Source: JAJDTT01 sp022827025
GTDB taxonomy: Bacteria > Acidobacteriota > UBA6911 > RPQK01 > JAJDTT01
Direction: 5' to 3'
Assembly (NCBI GenBank): GCA_965203535.1
Contig: OZ241897.1
Location: forward strand, 1,488,001-1,552,000
Length of the DNA stretch: 64,000 bases
Position numbers and translations under genes: made by a program. Of this stretch, positions 1 through 7,711 are shown piece after piece; the first letter of the stretch is position 1, and each line of letters starts with the position of its first letter. The notes under the pieces were generated by a model. It ran no database searches and was not told where the DNA came from. It saw nothing but the letters and a program-made list of their open reading frames with translations.

Positions 1-599
1 AGGTTGAAGGCGTACTGCTGCCGGAAGATCTCACACGTGGGGGACCGGCCGGCCAGCACCTCCCGGGTCTGTTGCTCCAGTTCGGCCATGGCTGCGGCGC
101 CGGCGCCGCTGGCGGCCTGGTACGTGCTCACCACGATGCGCCGGACACGGACGGCACGGTGAATGGGAGTCACCGGGACGATCATGATGATGGTCGAGCA
201 GTTGGGATTGGCGATGATCCCGCCCTTGCCCAGATCCACGCCCTCCAGGGCTTCGGGGTTGACCTCCGGAACCACCAGGGGAATCCCCGGGGTCATGCGA
301 AAGGCCGAGCTGTTGTCGACGACGGTGGCTCCGGCCTCGGCGGCCAGGGGAGCGAACTTCCGGCTGATGGACGCGCCGGCGCTGAACAGGGCCAGTTCCA
401 CGTCCCGGAAGCTGTCCTCGGTCAGTTCCTCGACGGTGTGGGGCCTTCCCTGGAATTCTACGATCTTGCCGGCGCTGCGGCGGCTGGCGAGAAGCTTGAG
501 ACGGCCCACGGGAAAACGGCGTTCGGCCAGCAGGCGGACAAACTCCTGTCCGACGGCCCCGGTCGCACCCACGATGGCTACGCTCAAATTGCCCGACAC
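1..599 (-). CDS. asd: Aspartate-semialdehyde dehydrogenase, 3' end cut by window edge
   Basis: This enzyme makes aspartate 4-semialdehyde from aspartyl phosphate with NADPH, a cytoplasmic step to lysine, threonine and methionine. About 199 N-terminal residues are visible. They carry the dinucleotide-binding motif GATGAVG at residues 11-17, the SSAFRM stretch near 98-102, and the active-site cysteine in PNCST near residue 134. The start is a GTG at 599, chosen because GGAGG lies six bases upstream at 606-610 and because the family begins just before the GATGAVG loop. The C-terminal dimerisation part lies outside the window. No neighbouring lysine or threonine pathway gene is adjacent in the window. 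Identification is firm. Confidence 0.95.
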   Translation of the reverse strand, partial: MSGNLSVAIVGATGAVGQEFVRLLAERRFPVGRLKLLASRRSAGKIVEFQGRPHTVEELTEDSFRDVELALFSAGASISRKFAPLAAEAGATVVDNSSAFRMTPGIPLVVPEVNPEALEGVDLGKGGIIANPNCSTIIMIVPVTPIHRAVRVRRIVVSTYQAASGAGAAAMAELEQQTREVLAGRSPTCEIFRQQYAFN

Positions 600-818
600 G
601 ACACACCTCCGGTTTGGCGGCCCGTGGCAACGGTCGCCGCGGCCTCCAGCCGACGCGACGGTGACTTTTTGCCGCGGAAGGGTAAACGGCCCGTGACGGA
701 GTCCGCCACAGGCTGTCAACGTGGAGCAAGAGTATACCAGGATGCCCGGCGTGGGACTTCCGGGCGGCGGGAGTGAGGCTGCGGCTCAGTTCAGCGGCGT
801 CGCCTTCTTGATTCGGGA

Positions 819-1559
819 TTATGTGCTGGACGCAATAGTCGGGCGCCCGGACGAAGAGGCACACTCCTCACCCCGGTGCGCCCTCAATTCAAGCACCACC
901 AGCATTGGCCACCCCAGGTAGCGCTCGGCCCTCGGATAGCGCTGGACGAATTCTGCCTCCGGGGCATACTCGCCGACACCACGCAGTGTGAAGCCCGCCC
1001 CCAACGCCGCCATGACGAAATCCCCGAGCTGATGGGAAAGGCTGCCGGGGGCGACCACTTCCCCCGAATCGGGATCGGTGAATCGCGCCCGGCTGTCGCG
1101 CAGGAACATCGCGGGGTGCATCGCGGACACGACGGCTCGCGCCCCCGGCCTCAGCACGCGATGCGCTTCCTTGAAGAAAGCGCGCGGGTCGCGGATGTGC
1201 TCCAGCACCAGGCCGCTCACCACCGCGTCGAACGAAGTGTCTTCAAGGGGCAGCGGTTCATGCAGGTCATGGACGATGACGTGCACGTCCGTGTCCGTGA
1301 CCTTCCTCCGGGCCCGTTCGAGCATCTCGTGCGAGAAGTCCACCCCCGTGACGCGGGCGCCCGCTGCGGCGAGCCACGCGGTGTGCCGACCGGTGCCGCA
1401 GCCGAGGTCCAGCACGTCGAGATGGCGGACGTCACCGAGCGCGTCGCGGACGTGAGGTTCCTCCAGCGCCGGCAACGGATTCTCGTCGTGATCGTAGACG
1501 CTCGCCCAACGGTCGTAACCGGCACGCACACCAGACAACGGGTCATCGTCGGCGAACAT
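819..1559 (-). CDS. SAM-dependent class I methyltransferase
   Basis: A 246-residue soluble methyltransferase of the UbiE/BioC-like class I fold. The SAM-binding motif I, LDLGCGTG, lies at about residues 50-57 and is followed by an acidic residue in GVDFS. A motif near residue 120 (VVSGLVLEHI) and HRVLRPGA complete the usual order. The substrate cannot be told from sequence. The ATG at 1559 is preferred because GAGGA lies just upstream. A GTG at 1571 would add four residues and has no visible ribosome site. The gene runs in the same direction as the cyclophilin gene upstream, 60 bp away, but a functional link is not evident. Confidence 0.85.
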   Translation of the reverse strand: MFADDDPLSGVRAGYDRWASVYDHDENPLPALEEPHVRDALGDVRHLDVLDLGCGTGRHTAWLAAAGARVTGVDFSHEMLERARRKVTDTDVHVIVHDLHEPLPLEDTSFDAVVSGLVLEHIRDPRAFFKEAHRVLRPGARAVVSAMHPAMFLRDSRARFTDPDSGEVVAPGSLSHQLGDFVMAALGAGFTLRGVGEYAPEAEFVQRYPRAERYLGWPMLVVLELRAHRGEECASSSGRPTIASST

Positions 1560-1619
1560 GCGTCCTCGCACTCGGAACCGGTTCCAGGTGGATCACAGGA
1601 CTGATGACAGCGCTCCGTG

Positions 1620-2465
1620 TCAGTTCACCAGAGTCGCCTTCTTGATGTAGTCCAGCTTGGGGAAGTCCCGCTTGAGATAACCGTTCCCTTCGGCGCGAAT
1701 CCGCCCCTGACTCGGGCCCCTGCCCGAGGGAGCGCCCTCGCCGTACCCCTTGTAGACGGAGTCCACCACCTCCATCCCTTCGATGACCTGGCCGAAGGGC
1801 GAAAAGCCGTAGCTGTCCAGGCTCCCGTTGTCCTTGTAGTTGATGAAGAACTGGACCGATCGGGAGTGGGGCATGTTGGTCTTGGCGAAGGAAATGTAGC
1901 CCCGCTGGTTCGACTTCACTACGGGATCGTCCTGGATGTTGGCGGCGCTCCACTTCTGCCCGATGACCGGGTCGCCATGCATGCCGAACTGGGCCATGAA
2001 CCCTTCGATCACCCGGAAGAAGGCGATGTTCCGGAAGTACCCGATCTTCACCAGGTTGTAGAAACGGTCCGCGCCTCGAGGCGACCATTCCCGGGTCACC
2101 TCGATCACGAAGTCCCCCTTGGTGGTCTCGAACCTGGCCTTGAAGCTGGCGGGAGCCTTCGCGTTGGCCAACGCTGGATTCCTTAGAGCGGGATTGGGCC
2201 CCTTCATGGGCCGGGGCGGTTTGTCCATTTTGACGGGCTCCGGTTTCGGTTTGTCGGGTTCCTTGGCCGGTTCCGGCGGGGTCACATCCGCGGCATCGCC
2301 GGCCGCTTCCTCGGCGGTCGCCTTGTCTCCCGCGTCGGCCACGGCCGCGGGCTCTTCAGCCGCCGGCGGCTCCGCCGAATCCGGTTCATCGGTGACAGGC
2401 GCGCTACAGGAGAGCGAAAGCAACAACAAGAAAAACGCACAACAGCTCCATCGCCTCTCATGCAT
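1620..2465 (-). CDS. Cyclophilin-type peptidyl-prolyl isomerase, probable lipoprotein
   Basis: This 281-residue protein would catalyse cis-trans isomerisation of proline peptide bonds outside the cytoplasm. The N-terminus is a short hydrophobic signal ending in LSLSC, so Cys20 could be the lipidated residue, although the lipobox is imperfect. Residues about 22-105 form a low-complexity linker rich in Pro, Glu, Ala and Lys. The cyclophilin domain fills the rest, with FFRVIEGFMAQFG, the QFFIN core and the FGQVIEGMEVVD strand. GGAG stands 11 bases before the ATG. The gene is divergent from the propeller gene that starts at 2656, so promoters for both must lie in 2466-2655. Confidence 0.9.
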   Translation of the reverse strand: MHERRWSCCAFFLLLLSLSCSAPVTDEPDSAEPPAAEEPAAVADAGDKATAEEAAGDAADVTPPEPAKEPDKPKPEPVKMDKPPRPMKGPNPALRNPALANAKAPASFKARFETTKGDFVIEVTREWSPRGADRFYNLVKIGYFRNIAFFRVIEGFMAQFGMHGDPVIGQKWSAANIQDDPVVKSNQRGYISFAKTNMPHSRSVQFFINYKDNGSLDSYGFSPFGQVIEGMEVVDSVYKGYGEGAPSGRGPSQGRIRAEGNGYLKRDFPKLDYIKKATLVN

Positions 2466-2655
2466 GTCTCTTTATCTCCTTCATGGTTTTTCGTGTCCGG
2501 TCCTCTCTCCAGTCCGCCGATTATTGCCCGGCAGGGGGTTGGGTTCAAGAGACACGGGTTCGAAGCCGAACTCGAACACGCAATGCCCGGTTGCCAATCC
2601 GCGTTTCTTGACACCTTTCCCGATCGTCCATAGTTTGATGCAGGGAGGTCGACAT

Positions 2656-4311
2656 ATGCAGCAGAGGCGCCTTGGAGGGTCGAACAGAGAGATTGGCGGG
2701 CCCCCGTCCGGTGACAGAACCGGCTGGCGGTTCGCCGCGGGTGTCCTGGCGGCATGGCTCGTCTTGACGGGAACGGCGGCGGCGGAATCTGCGGGCCTGC
2801 TTCACATCGGCGGGAACAAGCAGCTCTTCATCGACGACTACGTCATCGAGAGTCTCAGTCACGTCAAGCAGGTCCTCAACCCGGCCGTGAAACATCCGGC
2901 AAACCCCCTTTTGAAGCAGGACCGTCCCTGGGAGGGTCATTACATCGGGCTCCAACGGATCATCTACGACCCGGATCAGGGCATGTACCGGATGTGGTAC
3001 CGGACCACCGGAGCGTTCGAGTCCCAGAAGGGGGGCGCCGACCGGCTCCGGCCCTATCGCTGGGACTGGAGCGTGATCGGCGGGAAAGCCGTCCGCAGCA
3101 AGGTGGAGGAGGTTTACGGTTACAGGCAGTATGCCGGCGGGCAGGATTGGGTCCTCTGCTACGCCACCTCCCGGGACGGCATTCATTGGGAGAAACCCAA
3201 CCTGGGCCAGGTGGAGTTCGAGGGTTCCCGCGACAACAACCTCCTACCGCCCGGCACCCTGGTCCCCCTCTTTCGGGACGAGCACGAAACCGACCCCGCC
3301 AAGCGCTACAAGGCCCTGAGGTCCGAGGGCACGACTCCCACCGCCTGGAAGCCGGGAATCAAGCCGGGGATGCGGCAGAGCCTCTACTACTCGTCCGACG
3401 GCTTCGAGTGGACGCCCTACGAGAACAACCCGGTGATCGACACCGCTCCCAAGATCGGCCGCTGGGGACCCACCTACCACATGGGCTGGGACCCCATCCG
3501 GCAGGTCTACGCCGTGTTCATGGAGCAGTGCCTGCACCGGGGCTGTCCCCAGGGACTACGGATCATCGGCCGGTCCGAGAGTCCGGACATGACCCAATGG
3601 ACCCCGGACCAGAACGTCCTGATCCAGGACGAACTGGACTATCCCGACACGGAGTTCTACTCCATGCCGGTGATGGCCTACGAGGGAATCTACATCGGGC
3701 TGCCCTGGATCTTCCGCACCACGAATACGCTGCATTACCCCCAACTGGCCTTCAGCCGGGACGGAATCCGGTTTGAGCGGCGTTATCGCCAGCCTTTTGT
3801 GCAGGTGGGCGACAAGGGAGATTTCGACGAGAGCACCATCTACGTGCACCAGCCCATGGTCCGCGACGGCGAGATCCGCATCTACTATTACGGGGGCAAC
3901 TGGAGGGGATCCGAGTCGCTCCACGCGCAGGGAGACCGGGCCATGTTCGCGGTGGCGCTGGCCACGGTTCGCGAGGACGGGTTCGTCTCGGTGGACGCCG
4001 GCAAAATCCACCCTGGTTCGCTCACGACCCGCTTCCTCAGCTTCGAGGGCCGCCGCCTGGTGGTGAACCTGGAAGCCGCCAAGCACAACCACGGTGCGGG
4101 ACGGCCCGAGGTCCAGGTCGAGATCATCGGAAACGACTACCATCCGATCCCGGGATATACCCTCGACGAGTCCGATCCGGCCCGGGTGACGGGAAAGCAC
4201 GTGATGAGCTGGCGGGGGAACACGGAACTCGGCGCCCTGGCCGGAACCCCGGTGCAGCTCCGCTTCTCGATACGAAACGCCAAGCTCTTTTCGTTCCAGT
4301 TCCTACCGTAA
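2656..4311 (+). CDS. Secreted five-bladed beta-propeller protein, GH32-like
   Basis: A 551-residue protein with a signal or anchor segment around residues 25-45, followed by a beta-propeller of the kind related to the N-terminal domain of glycoside hydrolase family 32. Visible motifs are LFIDDYVIES near the mature start, repeated blade signatures such as YRMWYRTTG, SRDGIHWEKP and SSDGFEWTP, and a C-terminal beta-sandwich-like part. A carbohydrate-related role is known for relatives but the substrate is unknown here. The start is the ATG at 2656, preceded by AGGGAGGT. The open frame runs further upstream, but that part lacks protein-like sequence. A paralogue lies at 23169-24662, and both genes are followed by the same 77-bp repeat. 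Confidence 0.8.
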   Translation: MQQRRLGGSNREIGGPPSGDRTGWRFAAGVLAAWLVLTGTAAAESAGLLHIGGNKQLFIDDYVIESLSHVKQVLNPAVKHPANPLLKQDRPWEGHYIGLQRIIYDPDQGMYRMWYRTTGAFESQKGGADRLRPYRWDWSVIGGKAVRSKVEEVYGYRQYAGGQDWVLCYATSRDGIHWEKPNLGQVEFEGSRDNNLLPPGTLVPLFRDEHETDPAKRYKALRSEGTTPTAWKPGIKPGMRQSLYYSSDGFEWTPYENNPVIDTAPKIGRWGPTYHMGWDPIRQVYAVFMEQCLHRGCPQGLRIIGRSESPDMTQWTPDQNVLIQDELDYPDTEFYSMPVMAYEGIYIGLPWIFRTTNTLHYPQLAFSRDGIRFERRYRQPFVQVGDKGDFDESTIYVHQPMVRDGEIRIYYYGGNWRGSESLHAQGDRAMFAVALATVREDGFVSVDAGKIHPGSLTTRFLSFEGRRLVVNLEAAKHNHGAGRPEVQVEIIGNDYHPIPGYTLDESDPARVTGKHVMSWRGNTELGALAGTPVQLRFSIRNAKLFSFQFLP

Positions 4312-4325
4312 GCGAGACCCTGTCC

Positions 4326-4402
4326 CGAAGGCACACAGGAACGACCAGTTGAGGATAGATTCCGGCCGCGGGAGGGCGGCCACAAGGGTCGCTCCCTATC
4401 GG
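4326..4402 (+). repeat. 77-bp dispersed repeat, copy A
   Basis: Starts 14 bp after the stop codon of the propeller gene. It matches 23099-23175 almost base for base, and includes the palindrome GGCCGCGGGAGGGCGGCC. The second copy abuts the 3' end of the paralogous propeller gene. Confidence 0.85.
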
Positions 4403-4406
4403 AAAT

Positions 4407-4469
4407 AAGGGGACAGTCTTGAGTTCTCCGGAGTTCCCCGAACGGAAAAATAGACTGTCCCCTTTTTTT
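4407..4469 (+). terminator. Terminator-like hairpin or REP palindrome with T-run
   Basis: Left arm AAGGGGACAGTCT (4407-4419) pairs perfectly with AGACTGTCCCCTT (4452-4464). A T-run follows directly, then more T-rich sequence. It could terminate the propeller gene. The GGGGACAGTC core is also the type of sequence mobilised by REP-associated transposases, and half of it recurs at 23064-23077 next to such a transposase. Confidence 0.65.
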
Positions 4470-5500
4470 GCTTTTTCGTTTTTTCTCCCGATCTGTTCCC
4501 AGATTGAATGGGGGTGGTCCCCAGTTCGACCGTCGGGGACTGCGATTGAAAGGGCCCGTCTCGATTTCTTGCGCCAATCACTCCAGTTTCAGTGATCTCG
4601 GGCGTTCGCTGCTACAGGGTCTACGGAAGAATACTTGTAAGTATCTGATAGTAATAGAGTTATATTCTATTCTACCGAGCTGATTCCCTCATTTCGTCCC
4701 ACTTTCCAAACTGGATTCCATTCGACCGCATTGGAGGTTCGTGGACGTAACTGTTCGGCCAAGCCGTGGTGGAGCGGTCGGAACGGCATTCTCTCCGTAG
4801 CGATCAATTCCCGTTAGGTTGCTGGCGGGCTTGAGTCACTCGTCGCGGCGGCAAGACCTCCCGCGAACAGGATAACGCCAGATGATCGTCAGCCGCGAAG
4901 TCCTTACACACCCCGCGATCCGCCCCTATTGTTCCGACAACCACGGGTCGCTTCTCGACTCTGTTCCTCCATCCCATGGAGGTGAAAGGGTGGCACTTCG
5001 TCCGGTGCCCGGTCGCCATTGAGCGCGAAGCCGTAGGCCCGGCACAGGAAGTCGATCCCCACGGCCTGACCGAACGGTTACCCGTGGACTCCATGGACTA
5101 GTGTCGAGCCTCAACTCCAGACCAAAGCACCTCGCGTGGGGGTCGGTGAAGCGCCACCGGTGAATGCCCATGTCGGACATCGCTGGTTCGAGCAACGCAC
5201 CGGTCGCATTCTACTGGCCTGGTTGGGCGGCTAGCCCTGCTCCGGGCCTGATGTCCCCTTGAGACCCCCGGATGAAAGAGACATACATACTCTTAAATCC
5301 CTGGAAAGAGAGGCGAGGCCCCCTCGTTACACGGTATCCCGTTGTGGAAAATCAGAGATTCCCACAACATGAGCCATTTTGCTGACGGCTCCATCAGGAG
5401 CCCCCACGGAAGAAAACAACACTCTCCTGGACATTGGCGAGGTGGAAGCCTTGAACGGACCTTATTTTCGCTTCCCTTCCGGATCTCTGTGCTTGGGAAT
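4470..5500. other. 1-kb spacer with no intact gene
   Basis: No convincing complete gene was found. Base composition is less GC-rich than in the neighbours. The part at about 4890-5200 has protein-like stretches on the minus strand spread over all three frames, listed separately as a possible decayed gene. The remainder shows no structure I can interpret. Confidence 0.5.
4890..5200 (-). pseudogene. Possible decayed gene, frameshifted
   Basis: Minus-strand translation gives plausible protein segments in successive frames: a stretch with MSDMGIHRWRFTDP, then FLCRAYGFALNGDRAP in a second frame, then VVVGTIGADRG in a third. Frame changes and a stop between them suggest a degraded gene. The family was not recognised. 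This rests only on the look of the peptide sequence. Confidence 0.3.
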
Positions 5501-6007
5501 CTAAGGAGTTCTGGGCGCTTTGTAGACCACGATGGGCTCGCCCTTCGTGGCGGCATCGGCAGCTGCGCCAATTCCGGCTCCGATGCCGGCTCCGATGCCT
5601 CCGAACATCAAAAAGGGCCAAGTATCACCATCCAATCCACCTCGAGTACGAACTACTAAGCCGAAGGTCCCGAGTGCAAGTCCAGCCCCAATCGCGGCAC
5701 CAATTGCGACACCGTTGCCCAGACCATCCTTTGAGGGAGTGGTAATCGTCCGGATGTCCGATTTTGGGATCACTGCCCGACCGGCGCGGCTCCTGAGTTC
5801 CAGGGCTGATGGCGACAGACCTCGGAACTGGCCCCGGATCCGATCCCCGTTTTTCAGTTCCGCCGTGATGGGCGACGCCATTTCCAAGGCCGAGACCTTT
5901 TCCCAGCGCCCGGGGATCACCCCCGCCGTCACCGGCTGTACGATTAGTACTGCCAGGAGCAAAACAAGAACTTGCGACCGGCTCGATTTCATGTTTGGCA
6001 ATCTCAT
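5501..6007 (-). CDS. Secreted glycine-zipper protein of unknown function
   Basis: A 168-residue protein with a signal peptide at about residues 8-30. A small beta-rich region follows (LKNGDRIRGQFRGLSP, then AVIPKSDIRTI), resembling short domains found in cell-envelope proteins. The C-terminal half has two glycine-rich hydrophobic segments, AIGAAIGAGLALG and GIGAGIGAGIGAAAD, which look like glycine zippers that could insert in a membrane. The ATG at 6007 is preferred over one further upstream because AGGAGGT lies seven bases before it. No operon partner is evident. Function unknown. Confidence 0.65.
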   Translation of the reverse strand: MRLPNMKSSRSQVLVLLLAVLIVQPVTAGVIPGRWEKVSALEMASPITAELKNGDRIRGQFRGLSPSALELRSRAGRAVIPKSDIRTITTPSKDGLGNGVAIGAAIGAGLALGTFGLVVRTRGGLDGDTWPFLMFGGIGAGIGAGIGAAADAATKGEPIVVYKAPRTP

Positions 6008-6794
6008 CGCGGCACCTCCTTCCGCTTTCGCCCCCTGCCCCCCATGGACCGTTTCCACAAAGGGCAGGAGGTGCGCATCAAGGAATGTGATTTTGGTGCC
6101 CGGATGAGCTCACGGGGTTGGGAAATAAGAGGAGATCGAGTGCTTCGGCCGCCGGAGAATAGGGGGCAGGAGCGTGGGTTGGAATACGAAGATGAACGGA
6201 CAGTTCCAGGTTACCGTTCCGCGTGTCTCCTTATGCTCAAACCTGCCACACCGCAGGTGTCATTTCTGGCCTTCGCCGGACTGTTCCCATAATTTCTGTA
6301 ACCCATTTATCTTAAACGACTTACGAATGTTACGGAGACGTTACTCTCCCCATTCTTTCCACCGTAAAGAAATGGATGTCCTCGGCTCATCGTGGCCGTG
6401 AACGGACGCGGCCGTACGGGATCACCACCCGCCTATACGACCGGAACCTGACATTTTCGAAGGTCACTTTACTGCACTTTTACATGGCCGCCAACAATCG
6501 GCTTCCCTGCCGCGCCGGTCCGTCCGAGACTGGGCTTATGGCCCGGGCACCCTCGCCAAGTCAAGTCTCATTCCTAATCAGGCGACGCCCTCACCCATCT
6601 TATCGATTTCCGAGGAGGGACACAGGCGTCAGAATAGTCGGATCTTGGCTGCCGAGCGATTCAACGGCAGGGTCTTGACCGCTTCCAGAGACAGTCGCGG
6701 GTCCAGCATGGCGATCGGTTCGGGACCTGCCACATCCGGCCGGGTTGACGCAACTGCAGTAGCAACGAATGACTGGATCTACTAGAAAGGAGGC
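6008..6794. other. Spacer with one dispersed repeat copy and no intact gene
   Basis: Contains copy 1 of the 80-90 bp repeat at 6198-6288. At about 6640-6740 the minus strand has a short protein-like run (PIAMLDPRLSLEAVKT) that ends at a stop and has no start, possibly a gene remnant. Nothing else could be interpreted. Confidence 0.45.
6198..6288 (+). repeat. Dispersed palindromic repeat, copy 1
   Basis: Shares an ordered set of blocks with 15164-15241 and 20004-20082: TGTTCCAGGT-like start, CCGTTC, then AACCTGCCAC followed by CAGGTGTCATTTC. ACCTGC pairs with GCAGGT to form a small hairpin. In this copy the ends GGACAGTTCC and GGACTGTTCC are near-inverted. Confidence 0.75.
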
Positions 6795-7592
6795 TCAAGG
6801 GTGCTCTGCGGGTTCCGCAACGACAGGGACGTGCCGGATGTCTCCCGTCTCGCGTGAGAACCCCAAGGCACCCACCGCAATCCGAGTCTCCCCGACGATG
6901 CGCACGATCCCACCGAAATGATGCGGGTTTCCCACCGATTCCTCCAACGGGATCAATTCTGAAAGAAACCTACTCAGCCGACTCATTGGAGCAATCGTCC
7001 ACCTTGCCTCGACCGGCCTCCGCAAAGGCTTCCCGTACGTAACGTACATTTGAACTCTTACTCCCTGTTCATCGTGCGTTGGATTGACAATCGAGATCGC
7101 TGTCTCCTGATCCTCTCTATCCAACCGAGACCCGAAGAATCGGAATGCGGGCGCAGGTTCCACCGCCGCGGCGGAAGCGGCCGAGGATAGGGTTGCCGCC
7201 GGATCATCTCTGTACTTGTACACTGTGCTGACTGCATGGAGATTGCGATTCTCCGGGTGCACGATCCACGCCCATCCGTTTTCAATCGTCTCGCTCAAGA
7301 AAAGCGGATGGAAAATCACCGTCTCCCTGGCATTTTCGGCGAGTGTGCGATCCTCTCCCTCCCCAGGGACAAATTCGCCATCCTCAGTGAACTCACGCAC
7401 TTTGAAGGTCGTGGGAAGGCCGGACGCTTCCATTACTGAAATCTGCGTGGTGTACCCATGTTGAGGGTAGATTGGGACGACGAGCATTTTGAGCGGAACC
7501 GGCGTAGTCTTGAACGGAATCTGTGAATGCCCAGCGAGAAACAGCAGGGACAGAATCGGCAGAACGGCGAGGGACGACTTAGTCTTGCTCAT
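6795..7592 (-). CDS. Small secreted protein of a local paralogous family
   Basis: A 265-residue protein with a signal peptide at about residues 8-24. It shares a plan with the proteins at 17453-18295 and 18288-19025. All have a PIYPQ or PIFTQ motif soon after the signal. In the middle lies AISIVNPT, later SRFLSELIPLEES, and near the end GGIVRIVGETRIAVGALG. The family resembles all-beta secreted proteins common in Acidobacteria-like genomes; function is unknown. The gene lies 119 bp downstream of the first leucine-rich-repeat gene on the same strand, so cotranscription is possible. AGGA stands seven bases before the ATG. Confidence 0.7.
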   Translation of the reverse strand: MSKTKSSLAVLPILSLLFLAGHSQIPFKTTPVPLKMLVVPIYPQHGYTTQISVMEASGLPTTFKVREFTEDGEFVPGEGEDRTLAENARETVIFHPLFLSETIENGWAWIVHPENRNLHAVSTVYKYRDDPAATLSSAASAAAVEPAPAFRFFGSRLDREDQETAISIVNPTHDEQGVRVQMYVTYGKPLRRPVEARWTIAPMSRLSRFLSELIPLEESVGNPHHFGGIVRIVGETRIAVGALGFSRETGDIRHVPVVAEPAEHP

Positions 7593-7711
7593 AGTCTAAT
7601 CCTATGTTGATCGTTCCTTGGACTCACGACGAGCGCGCAGACTATTCCTCGCATTGATATTCCAGATGCCCTGTGCCCAGAGATCCGCCGTCTCCAGCTA
7701 TTCTCGTCAGG

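Noticed and set aside
31..864. A 277-codon minus-strand frame over the first gene
   Set aside because: It is out of frame with aspartate-semialdehyde dehydrogenase, whose frame has the PNCST and GATGAVG motifs and a ribosome site.
2538..2580. TTCGAA-containing stretch examined as a possible tRNA
   Set aside because: GGTTCGAAGCC is present but no matching acceptor stem, anticodon or D arm could be built around it.
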